Part shown: positions 7,306-16,367 of the stretch, piece after piece | Position numbering within the stretch: position 1 is the first letter of the stretch | Layout: each line of letters begins with the position of its first letter | NCBI RefSeq assembly: GCF_023715705.1 | Contig: NZ_JAMBOS010000002.1 | Coordinates: 186,001-250,000 of the forward strand | Length of the DNA stretch: 64,000 nucleotides | Source of the DNA: Halalkalibacter oceani | GTDB taxonomy: Bacteria > Bacillota > Bacilli > Bacillales > Bacillaceae_D | Reading direction: 5' to 3' | The notes under the pieces: generated by a model | What the model was told of the DNA's origin: nothing | The model's database searches: none | Seen by the model: the letters and a program-made list of their open reading frames with translations, nothing else | Translations under genes and position numbers: made by a program

Positions 7306-9078
7306 ATGAACCAGTTGAAGGAAAAGCTGGCGGTGCTGCCTGATAAACCAGGCTGTTATTTGATGAAAGACCGGCAAGGAACCATTATTTATGTCGGCAA
7401 GGCAAAGGTTTTAAAAAACCGGGTACGGTCTTATTTTACCGGTTCTCATGATGGGAAAACACAACGGCTCGTAAGCGAAATCGCCGATTTTGAATATATT
7501 ATTACGTCATCGAACATCGAAGCACTTATTCTTGAATTGAACCTGATCAAAAAGCATGATCCAAAGTATAATGTAATGCTTAAGGATGATAAATCCTACC
7601 CTTATTTAAAAATAACGAATGAAGAGCATCCGCGTCTCATTACGACCCGCCAGGTCAAAAAGGATGGCGGCAAGTATTTCGGTCCTTATCCGAATGCGGG
7701 AGCGGCTAATGAAACGAAGAAGCTCCTTGACCGTCTTTATCCGTTGCGTAAGTGTCGGACGTTACCGGATAAGGTTTGTTTGTACTATCATATTGGCCAA
7801 TGTTTGGCGCCCTGTGTCAATGAGGTTACGCCAGAACAAAATCAGGAAATGATCCATGAGATTACCCGCTTTCTCCGTTCTGGTCACGGCGAAATAAAAA
7901 AACAGCTGACCGAGAAAATGATGAAAGCTTCTGAAGAGCTTGATTTTGAACGGGCGCGCGATCTTCGTGACACCATTACGCATATGGAAGCAGTGATGGA
8001 AAAACAGAAAATGACGATCCAGGACCATGTAGATCGCGATGTGTTCGGCTTTGACTACGATAAAGGCTGGATGTGTGTCCAGGTCTTTTTCATCAGACAG
8101 GGCAAACTGATTGAGCGCGACGTGTCGATTTTTCCATTTTACCAGGAGCCGCATGAGGATTTATTAACATTTATCGGCCAATTTTATTTGAAAAAGGAGC
8201 ATCTGAAGCCGAAAGAGATTTTGGTGCCGAAGGAGATTGAGGCCAATCTTGTTGAAGAGCTGCTCAATGTCCAGACTCATTTCCCGCAGCGCGGTAAGAA
8301 AAAAGAGCTTGTTGAACTGGCCAATCAGAATGCCGCTGCAGCCTTACAAGAGAAGTTCTCATTGATTGAACGGGATGAAGAGCGGACGATCAAAGCGGTG
8401 GAGCGCCTCGGAAAAGCGATGGGCATTCCGACGCCGTACCGGATTGAAGCGTTTGATAACTCGAACATCCAGGGAACGGATCCAGTTTCGGCGATGGTCA
8501 CGTTTCTTGATGGCAAGCCAAGTCGAAAGGATTACCGCAAATATAAGATTAAAACGGTAACCGGACCGGATGATTACGGCTCGATGCGTGAAGTGATCCG
8601 CCGCCGCTACGTGCGCCTGCTGAAGGAGTCGCTTCCATTGCCTGACCTGATTGTGATTGATGGAGGAAAGGGACAGATTGCCGCGGCCCAGGAAGTCATT
8701 GAAGACGAGCTCGGCTTATCGATTAAAGTATGCGGACTGGCGAAGGATGATAAGCATCGAACGTCTCAGCTTTTGCTCGGTGATCCACCTGTGGAAGTGC
8801 CGTTGAAGCGGGACAGTCATGAATTTTATTTATTGCAGCGCATTCAGGATGAAGTCCATCGTTTTGCGATTACCTTTCACCGCCAGACGCGTTCCAAAAC
8901 GTTTTTCCAGTCGGCGCTGGATGATATTCCAGGAGTCGGTGAAAAGCGGAAGCGCAGCCTGCTTAAACACTTCGGCTCGATCAAGAAGATAAAAGAGGCA
9001 TCGATTGATGAGCTGAGGCAGCTGGCGATTCCTGAAAAAACCGCAGAGGCGATCCTCGAAGCGTTGAAAGATGAGTAG
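7306..9078 (+). CDS. uvrC: Excinuclease ABC subunit C
   Basis: The 590-residue nuclease makes both incisions in nucleotide excision repair together with UvrA and UvrB. An N-terminal GIY-YIG nuclease domain (residues about 13-92, with GCYLM and IIYVGKAK) is followed by the UVR coiled coil near residues 203-235 that binds UvrB. The RNase H-like domain follows ([19 protein letters not shown] and [12 protein letters not shown] carry the acidic residues), and then two helix-hairpin-helix units ([20 protein letters not shown]). ATG 7306 lies nine bases after GGAGGTGAG. Length is normal. Confidence 0.97.
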   Translation: MNQLKEKLAVLPDKPGCYLMKDRQGTIIYVGKAKVLKNRVRSYFTGSHDGKTQRLVSEIADFEYIITSSNIEALILELNLIKKHDPKYNVMLKDDKSYPYLKITNEEHPRLITTRQVKKDGGKYFGPYPNAGAANETKKLLDRLYPLRKCRTLPDKVCLYYHIGQCLAPCVNEVTPEQNQEMIHEITRFLRSGHGEIKKQLTEKMMKASEELDFERARDLRDTITHMEAVMEKQKMTIQDHVDRDVFGFDYDKGWMCVQVFFIRQGKLIERDVSIFPFYQEPHEDLLTFIGQFYLKKEHLKPKEILVPKEIEANLVEELLNVQTHFPQRGKKKELVELANQNAAAALQEKFSLIERDEERTIKAVERLGKAMGIPTPYRIEAFDNSNIQGTDPVSAMVTFLDGKPSRKDYRKYKIKTVTGPDDYGSMREVIRRRYVRLLKESLPLPDLIVIDGGKGQIAAAQEVIEDELGLSIKVCGLAKDDKHRTSQLLLGDPPVEVPLKRDSHEFYLLQRIQDEVHRFAITFHRQTRSKTFFQSALDDIPGVGEKRKRSLLKHFGSIKKIKEASIDELRQLAIPEKTAEAILEALKDE

Positions 9079-9088
9079 CAGGTTGTGC

Positions 9089-9117
9089 TTGCATTCCACG
9101 GGAACCTTTGTTAGAAT
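9089..9117 (+). promoter_or_regulatory. SigA promoter of lysC
   Basis: TTGCAT at 9089-9094 and TAGAAT at 9112-9117 are 17 bases apart, and the riboswitch begins about ten bases downstream. Confidence 0.7.
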
Positions 9118-9127
9118 GGATACCAAT

Positions 9128-9345
9128 TAAATAGATGCCGCACTTCAGGTAGTGAAGTGATGGTAGAGGAGCGAAAACCATCAGTACCAACTCTAAGGTT
9201 TATGAGGACCGATGAGGAGATCGGGAAAGGGGAATTCGCCGAAGTGTAGAAAAGGCTCATGTTTTTCTATGCTGGACCTATGTTGAAGAAGCATAGGGCT
9301 GTCACATATTCAAACCCAAAGGATATGTGGAGAACTATCTCACGC
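9128..9345 (+). promoter_or_regulatory. Lysine riboswitch (L box)
   Basis: The leader carries the L-box landmarks in order: AGATGCCGCACTTCAGGTAG, the kink region with GAGGACCGATGAGGA, AAAGGGGAATTCGCCGAAG, a long GCATAGG arm, AGGGCTGTCAC, and the closing GGAGAACTATCTCACG. It is followed by a terminator before lysC, so lysine should stop transcription early. Confidence 0.92.
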
Positions 9346-9383
9346 GAGAAACAGGGAGCAGTGTGGTACCGGACTGGTATGAC

Positions 9384-9421
9384 AAGCAACAGTGAGGAGT
9401 TTTCCTTATTGTTGCTTTTTT
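9384..9421 (+). terminator. Riboswitch-controlled terminator before lysC
   Basis: AAGCAACAGTGAGGAG pairs with CTTATTGTTGC followed by six T residues. It is the expression platform of the lysine riboswitch. Confidence 0.85.
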
Positions 9422-9462
9422 GCGTTCCCAATGACCAGGGTGAGTTGGAGAGGATGAACAGG

Positions 9463-10698
9463 ATGAAGCGAATTGTACAGAAATACGGAGGAACATCGGT
9501 CGGGTCAGTGGAACGAATCCGCCATGTTGCCTCGCGGGTCGAAAAAGCGGTCAGTGAAGATCAACAGGTCGTCGTCGTTGTCTCAGCAATGGGCAAATCG
9601 ACGGATGAACTCGTCCGGCTCGCCGGGCAACTGACGGAGAATCCGAGCAAGCGTGAAATGGATATGCTGCTTTCCACAGGCGAACAGGTTACGATCGCCC
9701 TTCTGGCGCTCGCCTTGGCGGAGCGCGGAGTGGAAGCGATCTCGTTCACGGGCTGGCAGGCTGGTATTGAAACAGAAGATAGTCACGGGAATGCGCGGAT
9801 TGTCTCGATTGAAACGGAGCGAATGGAAGCCGAACTGGAGAAAGGAAAAGTGGTGATCGTCGCCGGCTTTCAGGGGAGAAGTGCGAAGAATGAGATTACG
9901 ACGCTCGGTCGCGGCGGTTCGGACACGACAGCCGTTGCGCTGGCAGCAGCGCTTTCAGCGGATAGATGCGAGATTTATACCGATGTGACCGGAGTGTTTA
10001 CGACAGATCCGCGCTACGTCACGCAAGCGCGCAAGCTCCAGGCGATCTCCTACGATGAAATGCTGGAAATGGCCAATCTGGGGGCAGGTGTTCTCCATCC
10101 GCGTGCGGTTGAATGTGCCAAGAATCATCAAATGCCTTTGCTGGTGGCGTCCAGTATGGTTGAGGAAGCGGGAACGATAATTGAGGAGGAAATCACAATG
10201 GAAAAAAACTTACTAGTACGTGGAATTGCTTTTGAAAATGATGTCACTAAAATCACCATGACCGGGCTTCCAAGCAGAATCGATACGCTGGCGAAAGTGT
10301 TTCAGTCTCTTTCCGATAACGGGGTCAATGTGGATATTATTATCCAGAACCAGACAGATGAGGAGCATGTCGACCTTTCCTTTTCGATTACTCAGTCTTC
10401 TTTAAAAGAAACATTGACGATTCTGGAAAATACAAAGTCTGAACTGGGCTTTCGTTCGCTGCATGTAGAAGAGGATCTGGCGAAGGTGTCGATTATCGGC
10501 GCGGGAATGGTTTCAAATCCGGGCGTCGCGGCTTCAATGTTTGATGTGTTAGCGCAGAATGAAATCTACATTAAGATGGTAAGTACTTCTGAAATGAAGG
10601 TTTCTGTTGTCATCGCAGAGGATGATATGGTATTCGCTGTTGAAATGCTCCATCAGGCGTTTCAACTCGGTGAGGAAGAAGAAGCGATTACGGCTTAA
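9463..10698 (+). CDS. lysC: Lysine-sensitive aspartokinase II, alpha subunit
   Basis: This enzyme phosphorylates aspartate, the first step to lysine, diaminopimelate, threonine and methionine. ATG 9463 gives a 411-residue protein beginning MKRIVQKYGGTSVGS, aligned with the B. subtilis start; GGAGAGG at 9446-9452 is well spaced for it, whereas ATG 9454 is too close. The kinase domain shows VVVVSAMGKSTDELV, LSTGEQVT and TTLGRGGSDTTAVALAAAL; two ACT domains follow from about residue 265. An efficient internal start produces the beta subunit. Controlled by the lysine riboswitch. Confidence 0.95.
   Translation: MKRIVQKYGGTSVGSVERIRHVASRVEKAVSEDQQVVVVVSAMGKSTDELVRLAGQLTENPSKREMDMLLSTGEQVTIALLALALAERGVEAISFTGWQAGIETEDSHGNARIVSIETERMEAELEKGKVVIVAGFQGRSAKNEITTLGRGGSDTTAVALAAALSADRCEIYTDVTGVFTTDPRYVTQARKLQAISYDEMLEMANLGAGVLHPRAVECAKNHQMPLLVASSMVEEAGTIIEEEITMEKNLLVRGIAFENDVTKITMTGLPSRIDTLAKVFQSLSDNGVNVDIIIQNQTDEEHVDLSFSITQSSLKETLTILENTKSELGFRSLHVEEDLAKVSIIGAGMVSNPGVAASMFDVLAQNEIYIKMVSTSEMKVSVVIAEDDMVFAVEMLHQAFQLGEEEEAITA
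10198..10698 (+). CDS. lysC: Aspartokinase II beta subunit (in-frame internal start of lysC)
   Basis: Inside lysC, ATG 10198 is preceded at the right distance by GAGGAGGA (10183-10190), much stronger than the site of the full-length protein. The internal product, MEKNLLVRGIAFEND onward, is 166 residues and consists of the ACT regulatory domains only. B. subtilis aspartokinase II is known to consist of such overlapping alpha and beta subunits. The same arrangement is therefore predicted here; this entry is nested in the lysC reading frame and is not a separate gene. Confidence 0.75.
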   Translation: MEKNLLVRGIAFENDVTKITMTGLPSRIDTLAKVFQSLSDNGVNVDIIIQNQTDEEHVDLSFSITQSSLKETLTILENTKSELGFRSLHVEEDLAKVSIIGAGMVSNPGVAASMFDVLAQNEIYIKMVSTSEMKVSVVIAEDDMVFAVEMLHQAFQLGEEEEAITA

Positions 10699-10730
10699 TC
10701 AGGCATGGCCGTCCAAAAGTTCACCGCTTC

Positions 10731-10778
10731 GGGACTTGTGCCGCAACGTTCGAGTTGATCCGGCGCAAGTCCCTTTTT
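10731..10778 (+). terminator. Terminator of lysC
   Basis: GGGACTTGTGCCG at 10731-10743 pairs with CGGCGCAAGTCCC at 10761-10773, followed by TTTTT. It lies between lysC and the converging yslB. Confidence 0.92.
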
Positions 10779-10794
10779 CCTTCACTTGCTGGAG

Positions 10795-11199
10795 CTAATT
10801 GTTTGCTGCAACCGCATCGTGACGGTCAAATTCAATTGTAAACAACACAGCTTTTTTAGAGGCGGAGTAGCTTCCGGCGGCAATCCGCTGCAGGCTCTGC
10901 TCTAAATATTGGGTTAAAAAGCCGGCTTCAAGCTGATAGCAGCGTGAATCATGCTTTCCCATCCACGGGCCGGTAAGTTCGAATAATTTAGCCTGCCGCT
11001 TTTCTTTTACGAGTTGCAGCTGGCCCCAATTCGCTTTTTCAAAAAAGGCGATGAGATCATCCACGGATTCAAGTGGATATTTTCGGGCCAATGATTTTCC
11101 AAGCCAGTATAAAATCGCATCATGATCTTTCCCAAGCAGGTCCTGCAAAAGCTCGTTGCGAATTAAATGGTAGCTAAAGTCTTCTGTTTCTAAATTCAT
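10795..11199 (-). CDS. yslB: YslB family protein (DUF2507)
   Basis: This 134-residue soluble protein is read towards lysC. ATG 11199 has GGAGAGG nine bases upstream on its strand. Features typical of the YslB family are the N-terminal segment with ILYWLGKSLARKYPL, the FFEKANWGQLQLVKEK block and an Arg/Cys-containing C-terminal part (CYQLEAGFLTQYLEQ). The family is found in Bacillaceae beside lysC and sdhC; its role is unknown, with a fold probably related to V4R/haem-nitric-oxide-like small-molecule domains (inference). Confidence 0.8.
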   Translation of the reverse strand: MNLETEDFSYHLIRNELLQDLLGKDHDAILYWLGKSLARKYPLESVDDLIAFFEKANWGQLQLVKEKRQAKLFELTGPWMGKHDSRCYQLEAGFLTQYLEQSLQRIAAGSYSASKKAVLFTIEFDRHDAVAANN

Positions 11200-11315
11200 G
11201 CAGTTTCAACCTCTCCTTACCGCGCACTGAAATAACAATAATCAAGCCTGGTTTCTATTATAAAGAGAATGATCGAATTTCTCTACCACTTATAGCCTTG
11301 ATTTTTTTAAAATGG

Positions 11316-11321
11316 TATACT
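11316..11321 (+). promoter_or_regulatory. Extended -10 of the potassium transporter gene
   Basis: TATACT at 11316-11321 is preceded by TGG, giving an extended -10 box 31 bases before the start codon. No good -35 box is present. Confidence 0.55.
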
Positions 11322-11352
11322 TAAGCGCGAATGAAGCCGGAGGGATAATCTC

Positions 11353-12702
11353 ATGAAAGCAGGACTTAATCATTTTCTATCACCATTCCGCAGTATTTTG
11401 ATTGCCTATATCATTGCGATGGTACTCTTTAGTATTCTCCTGTATTTGCCGATTTCTCATCAGGAGGGTGTCGAGCTCACGTATGCGGAAGCGCTGTTTA
11501 CGTCTGTCAGTGCGGTCAGTGTGACAGGGCTGACGACGATTAACGTCTCGGAAACGTTCAATTATACTGGAATTTTCTTTTTGGCATTGGCGATTCAGCT
11601 TGGCGGCATCGGCATTATGACAATGGGGACGTTTGTCTGGATTTTGTTCCGGAAGAAAATCAATCTGTCTCAGCGGATGCTGATTATGGTCGACCAAAAT
11701 CAGTATAAATTCTCAGGTCTGGTCAATCTGATGCGGGGAATTTTGTTTGTCGCCCTTATCATAGAATTAATTGGAGCACTTATTTTAGGTACATATTATT
11801 TACGTTATTTCGACACGGCGGGAGAAGCCTATTATCAGGGAGCGTTTGCTGCGCTTACCGCGTTTACAAACGCCGGATTTGATGTTACGGGTCAGTCGCT
11901 GATCCCGTTCGCCAATGATTACTATGTACAGTTTGTGACGATTCTGCTTATTTTTGCCGGGGCGATTGGCTTTCCGGTGCTGCTGGAGCTGCGCGAATAC
12001 ATCTCTAAGAAAAATCCGAATTTCAGCTTCAGTCTGTTTACAAAAATCACGACGACCACTTATTTTGCTGTTTTCCTTATTGGTGTCCTTGGAATATGGG
12101 CGCTGGAAACAGGTCATTACTATGTTGGCCTGGACTGGCATCAGCAGCTGTTTTATTCATTGTTTAATTCGGCTACGACACGGAGCGGAGGGCTGTCGAT
12201 TATGGAGGTGTCAGAGTTAAACAAAGCGACACTGCTGTTTATGTCTGCGCTGATGATCATAGGAGCCAGCCCTTCGAGTGTGGGCGGCGGAATCCGGACG
12301 ACCACATTGGCGGTCATGTTTTTGACGATTCGAAGCTTCGCGCTCGGGAAAGATGATGTAAAGGTGTTCGGGAGAGAGATTCACCCCGATGACCGACAAA
12401 AAGCGTTTATTGTTCTATCTGTATTCCTTGTGATGCTGTTTGCAGCCGTGACGCTGATCGTCGCGTTTGAAAGTGGAAATGACATCGCGCTGATTGCGAT
12501 CATCTTTGAAACGGCCTCCGCTTTCGGAACGTGCGGACTCTCGATGGGGATCACCCCCCATTTGTCCATACCAAGCCAGCTCATCCTGATGGCACTGATG
12601 TTCATCGGGCGCGTCGGCCTCATCGCCTTTCTCTTCTCCGTCAGAAGAAGAGAAACAAAAAGCTACTACAAATACCCAACCGAACGCATTATTATTGGAT
12701 AA
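11353..12702 (+). CDS. Ktr/Trk-type potassium uptake membrane subunit
   Basis: The 449-residue integral membrane protein belongs to the TrkH/KtrB superfamily. The four pore loops can be seen as VSVTGLTT (about residue 55), TAFTNAGFD (about 175), ATTRSGGL (about 276) and AFGTCGLSMG (about 395), each with the selectivity-filter glycine, between the expected pairs of membrane helices. It transports K+, probably coupled to Na+. Length and sequence suggest KtrB or KtrD. No KtrA/KtrC-type cytoplasmic gating subunit lies nearby, so it must pair with one encoded elsewhere. In B. subtilis this position, between yslB and sdhC, has no such gene. Confidence 0.9.
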   Translation: MKAGLNHFLSPFRSILIAYIIAMVLFSILLYLPISHQEGVELTYAEALFTSVSAVSVTGLTTINVSETFNYTGIFFLALAIQLGGIGIMTMGTFVWILFRKKINLSQRMLIMVDQNQYKFSGLVNLMRGILFVALIIELIGALILGTYYLRYFDTAGEAYYQGAFAALTAFTNAGFDVTGQSLIPFANDYYVQFVTILLIFAGAIGFPVLLELREYISKKNPNFSFSLFTKITTTTYFAVFLIGVLGIWALETGHYYVGLDWHQQLFYSLFNSATTRSGGLSIMEVSELNKATLLFMSALMIIGASPSSVGGGIRTTTLAVMFLTIRSFALGKDDVKVFGREIHPDDRQKAFIVLSVFLVMLFAAVTLIVAFESGNDIALIAIIFETASAFGTCGLSMGITPHLSIPSQLILMALMFIGRVGLIAFLFSVRRRETKSYYKYPTERIIIG

Positions 12703-12705
12703 AAG

Positions 12706-12850
12706 CCGCTTACGGTTTTAAAGGAAGGAAGAACGGTTTTCTCTTCCTTCCGCAAGCGAGCGCAGCGCCCGTTTTTGGCTTATAGAGTGACTTCGTTCGA
12801 AGCGCGCACAAACGCTGCAAAAACGCGCTTTTTGAGTAACTGGAGACAGT
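12706..12850 (+). repeat. Structured intergenic element, copy A
   Basis: After the potassium transporter comes GGTTTTAAAG, a hairpin of GGAAGGAAGA (12723-12732) with TCTTCCTTCC (12742-12751), then a GC-rich part with several GCGC palindromes, a T run and GAGTAACTGGAG. The same order of elements occurs at 42280-42461 between clpX and lonB. It may also serve as a terminator for the upstream gene. Confidence 0.5.
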
Positions 12851-12872
12851 TGAAAAGGCTGTATACGTTTTC

Positions 12873-12901
12873 TTGACTGGGGTATGAGTTGAGAGTACAA
12901 T
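12873..12901 (+). promoter_or_regulatory. SigA promoter of sdhCAB
   Basis: TTGACT at 12873-12878 and TACAAT at 12896-12901 are exactly 17 bases apart. The predicted untranslated leader of sdhC is about 160 bases, long enough for post-transcriptional control. Confidence 0.85.
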
Positions 12902-12924
12902 GAAATTGTCGGTTTTTTTTCACA

Positions 12925-12943
12925 GAAACTTTGGGAAAGTTTC
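12925..12943 (+). other. Hairpin in the sdhC leader
   Basis: GAAACTTTGGGAAAGTTTC forms a perfect eight-base-pair stem with a three-base loop about 15-20 bases after the expected transcription start. It could protect the 5' end or expose a site for a small RNA; the sdh leader of B. subtilis is a target of the iron-sparing RNA FsrA (known), but no FsrA pairing can be shown here. Confidence 0.5.
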
Positions 12944-13070
12944 ATAATTTGCATGAATCCATATCTCGACAAGTCGCGGTGGGGAGGTACAAGCTATACG
13001 GGAAAAAAAGAGAGAGTAAGCAAAAATCATTAGTTGTGGATAGGTCAAAAACATTTGTGGGGGGAAAAGT

Positions 13071-13703
13071 ATGGCTGGTAATCGTGAATTTTTTAATCGA
13101 AAGTTACATTCATTACTTGGTGTTATTCCAGTTGGATTATTTTTAATTCAGCATTTGGTGGTCAACCATTTTGCGACGCGTGGAGCGAGTGCTTTTAACC
13201 AGGCGGCTCACTTCATGGAAAGCCTGCCATTCAGGTATGCGCTTGAAATTTTTGTAATCTTTTTACCGCTTCTTTATCATGCAATTTACGGAATTTATAT
13301 TGCGTTCCAAGCGAACAATAACGCAAGCCGCTATGGATTCTTCCGTAACTGGATGTTTGTGCTTCAGCGGATTTCCGGTGTCATTCTCTTAATTTTTATC
13401 GCTTGGCATGTGTGGGAAACAAGAATTGCCTATGCCTTGGGAAGAGCAGAAGTAAACTACGATATGATGGCCGATATTTTAAGTAGTCCATTTATGCTAG
13501 TCTTTTATATCATCGGGGTCGTGTCAGCGACATTCCACTTTGCGAATGGACTTTGGTCATTTGCCGTGTCTTGGGGAATTACGGTTACACCACGTTCACA
13601 GCAGATTACAACCTATGTGACGATGGCAATTTTCGTTCTTCTAACATTTATAGGTATTCGAGCGATCCTTGCGTTTATTAATCCGGACTTAGCAAACATT
13701 TAA
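13071..13703 (+). CDS. sdhC: Succinate dehydrogenase cytochrome b558 subunit
   Basis: This 210-residue protein anchors succinate dehydrogenase (complex II) in the membrane and carries two haems b. Five hydrophobic segments are visible, and the histidines that may bind haem lie in FLIQHLVVNH, LLYHAIYGIY, IAWHVWETRI and SATFHFANGLW, as in B. subtilis SdhC. ATG 13071 follows GTGGGGGGAAAAGT. It passes electrons from the flavoprotein and iron-sulfur subunits to menaquinone. First gene of sdhCAB, with sdhA 20 bases on. Confidence 0.95.
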   Translation: MAGNREFFNRKLHSLLGVIPVGLFLIQHLVVNHFATRGASAFNQAAHFMESLPFRYALEIFVIFLPLLYHAIYGIYIAFQANNNASRYGFFRNWMFVLQRISGVILLIFIAWHVWETRIAYALGRAEVNYDMMADILSSPFMLVFYIIGVVSATFHFANGLWSFAVSWGITVTPRSQQITTYVTMAIFVLLTFIGIRAILAFINPDLANI

Positions 13704-13723
13704 GAGATAAGGAGTGGGCTACT

Positions 13724-15493
13724 ATGAGTAAAGGTAGAATTATTGTTGTCGGGGGCGGACTAGCTGGTCTGATGGCAACAATTAAAGCAGCAGAAAAAGG
13801 GGTTCCGGTCGATCTCTTCTCATTGGTTCCTGTTAAACGTTCACACTCAGTCTGTGCACAGGGTGGAATTAACGGTGCCGTGAATACAAAAGGTGAAGGA
13901 GATTCTCCGTGGGAACACTTTGATGATACAGTTTACGGTGGAGACTTTTTAGCAAACCAACCACCGGTTAAAGCAATGACAGAGGCCGCGCCTGGAATTA
14001 TTCATTTAATGGACCGTATGGGAGTAATGTTTAATCGTACGCCGGAAGGTCTGCTTGATTTCCGCCGTTTCGGGGGAACCCAGCATCACCGTACAGCGTT
14101 TGCGGGTGCAACAACTGGTCAACAGCTGTTATATGCTCTTGATGAGCAAGTACGTCGTCATGAAGTAAGTGGACTTGTGACGAAATATGAAGGCTGGGAA
14201 TTTTTATCCGCGATGATTGACGATGAAGGAACCTGTCGCGGGATCACAGCACAGGACTTGAAGTCCTCTGAAATCCGTCATTTCCCTGCCGATGCCGTTA
14301 TTATGGCAACAGGCGGCCCGGGGATTATCTTTGGAAAGTCGACGAATTCTGTCATTAACACTGGCTATGCGGCATCGAAGCTTTATCAGCAGGGTGTACG
14401 CTATGCGAATGGAGAGTTTATTCAAATTCACCCAACCGCTATTCCGGGAGATGACAAGCTTCGTTTGATGAGTGAGTCAGCGCGTGGGGAAGGTGGACGA
14501 GTTTGGACGTATAAAGACGGTAAGCCGTGGTATTTCCTTGAAGAGAAGTATCCTGCTTACGGAAACCTTGTCCCTCGTGACATCGCGACGCGTGAGATCT
14601 TCCATGTCTGCGTCGACATGAAGCTCGGAATTAACGGCGAAAACATGGTATATCTTGATCTGTCTCACAAAGATCCAAAAGAGCTTGATATTAAGCTTGG
14701 CGGTATTATTGAAATCTATGAGAAGTTCATGGGCGACGATCCTCGTAAAGTGCCGATGAAGATCTTCCCTGCTGTTCACTATTCAATGGGCGGTATGTGG
14801 ATTGATTATGATCAAATGACCAACATCCCTGGCCTATTTGCGGCGGGAGAGTGTGACTATTCTCAGCACGGTGCAAACCGTCTCGGTGCAAACTCGTTGC
14901 TTTCTGCGATTTACGGTGGTATGGTAGCGGGACCGAAAGCTGTTGAATATATGGCAGGTCTTGAAAAATCCGCCGACAGTCTGCCTTCAACGTTTTTTGA
15001 ACAGGAAACTCAGAAAGAGCAGGAAGCTTATGACCGGATTCTGAAGATGGATGGAACGGAAAACGCCTATATCCTTCATAAAGAGCTCGGCGAATGGATG
15101 ACGGATAACGTAACGGTTGTGCGTTACAACGATAAGCTGTTAAAGACAGATGAGAAAATTCAGGAGCTTATGGAACGCTATCAAAATATTAATATTAATG
15201 ACACAGCGAAATGGAGCAACCAGGGAGCTTCCTTTACCCGTCAGCTGGATGGCATGCTCAGCCTTGCCCGCGTTATTACGTTGGGTGCCTACAACCGTAA
15301 TGAAAGCCGCGGGGCTCACTATAAGCCGGACTTCCCTGAACGTAACGATGAGGAGTTCTTGAAAACGACGATAGCTACCTACAATGCAGAGAAAAACGCT
15401 CCGGACTTTACTTATGAAGATGTCGATACATCTTTAATCAAGCCACGTAAGCGTGATTACTCACAAAAGAAACAAGGAGCTGTGAAATCATGA
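13724..15493 (+). CDS. sdhA: Succinate dehydrogenase flavoprotein subunit
   Basis: The 589-residue subunit oxidises succinate to fumarate. An N-terminal FAD-binding fold (IIVVGGGLAGLMATIKAAEKG), the covalent-flavin region KRSHSVCAQGGINGAV with its histidine, and the active-site segments HPTAIPG and GANRLGANSLLSAIYGG are clear. It uses a RBS AAGGAGTGGG before ATG 13724. The last codons overlap the start of sdhB (ATGA at 15490-15493), indicating translational coupling. Confidence 0.97.
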   Translation: MSKGRIIVVGGGLAGLMATIKAAEKGVPVDLFSLVPVKRSHSVCAQGGINGAVNTKGEGDSPWEHFDDTVYGGDFLANQPPVKAMTEAAPGIIHLMDRMGVMFNRTPEGLLDFRRFGGTQHHRTAFAGATTGQQLLYALDEQVRRHEVSGLVTKYEGWEFLSAMIDDEGTCRGITAQDLKSSEIRHFPADAVIMATGGPGIIFGKSTNSVINTGYAASKLYQQGVRYANGEFIQIHPTAIPGDDKLRLMSESARGEGGRVWTYKDGKPWYFLEEKYPAYGNLVPRDIATREIFHVCVDMKLGINGENMVYLDLSHKDPKELDIKLGGIIEIYEKFMGDDPRKVPMKIFPAVHYSMGGMWIDYDQMTNIPGLFAAGECDYSQHGANRLGANSLLSAIYGGMVAGPKAVEYMAGLEKSADSLPSTFFEQETQKEQEAYDRILKMDGTENAYILHKELGEWMTDNVTVVRYNDKLLKTDEKIQELMERYQNININDTAKWSNQGASFTRQLDGMLSLARVITLGAYNRNESRGAHYKPDFPERNDEEFLKTTIATYNAEKNAPDFTYEDVDTSLIKPRKRDYSQKKQGAVKS

Positions 15494-16239
15494 GTGAAAA
15501 AACAATTCAATTCAAAGTGATGCGACAAGACGATCCGAACAGCACTCCTTATGAAGAAGAATTTGAAGTGCCGTATCGTCCTAATATGAATGTTATTTCG
15601 GCGTTAATGGAATTCCGACGCAATCCGGTGAACAAAAAAGGCGAACAAACGACGCCGATCGCCTGGGAAATGAACTGTCTAGAAGAAGTGTGCGGAGCCT
15701 GCTCGATGATTATTAACGGCAAGCCGCGTCAATCGTGTACGGCGCTCGTTGATCAGCTGGAGCAGCCGATCCGTCTTGAGCCGATGAAGACATTCCCGGT
15801 CGTGCGCGACCTGGTTGTTGACCGCAGCCGGATGTTTGATTCCTTGAAGAAGGTAAAAGCATGGATTCCAATTGATGGAACGTACGATCTTGGTCCTGGA
15901 CCGCGGATGGCGGAATCGAAGCGCCAGTGGGCCTATGAGTTGTCAAAATGTATGACATGCGGAGTCTGCCTTGAGGCTTGCCCGAATGTAAACAGCAAAT
16001 CTGATTTCATCGGACCAGCTCCACTTTCTCAAGTTCGACTTTTTAACGCTCACCCGACAGGTGAAATGAATAAGGAAGAGCGACTTGAGACCATTATGGG
16101 TGACGGTGGACTGGCAAACTGCGGTAACTCACAAAACTGCGTGCAATCTTGTCCGAAGGGAATCCCGTTAACGACATCAATTGCTGCGCTTAACCGTTCA
16201 ACGACGCTTCAGTCCTTTAAAAACTTCTTTGGTGCGTAA
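15490..16239 (+). CDS. sdhB: Succinate dehydrogenase iron-sulfur subunit
   Basis: This 249-residue subunit carries the three iron-sulfur clusters between the flavin and the membrane haems. A plant-type 2Fe-2S motif (CLEEVCGACSMIINGKPRQSC region, residues about 58-78) is followed by CMTCGVCLEACPN and CGNSQNCVQSCPKGIPL, which hold the 4Fe-4S and 3Fe-4S clusters. It overlaps sdhA by four bases and is followed by a strong terminator. Confidence 0.96.
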   Translation: MSEKTIQFKVMRQDDPNSTPYEEEFEVPYRPNMNVISALMEFRRNPVNKKGEQTTPIAWEMNCLEEVCGACSMIINGKPRQSCTALVDQLEQPIRLEPMKTFPVVRDLVVDRSRMFDSLKKVKAWIPIDGTYDLGPGPRMAESKRQWAYELSKCMTCGVCLEACPNVNSKSDFIGPAPLSQVRLFNAHPTGEMNKEERLETIMGDGGLANCGNSQNCVQSCPKGIPLTTSIAALNRSTTLQSFKNFFGA

Positions 16240-16293
16240 GCCTGGCCAAAGGACATAGCGAGGGACTGGGGTGACCGGTTCCGATATGTCAGA

Positions 16294-16335
16294 GGGGTTG
16301 CCCGAAAGCAGTTGCTTTTTGGGCGACTCCTTTTT
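16294..16335 (+). terminator. Terminator of sdhCAB
   Basis: GGGGTTGCCC at 16294-16303 pairs (with G-U pairs) with GGGCGACTCC at 16321-16330, followed by TTTTT. Confidence 0.85.
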
Positions 16336-16367
16336 CATTTTCTGATCATAGAAGGAGGGGCGAGCCG

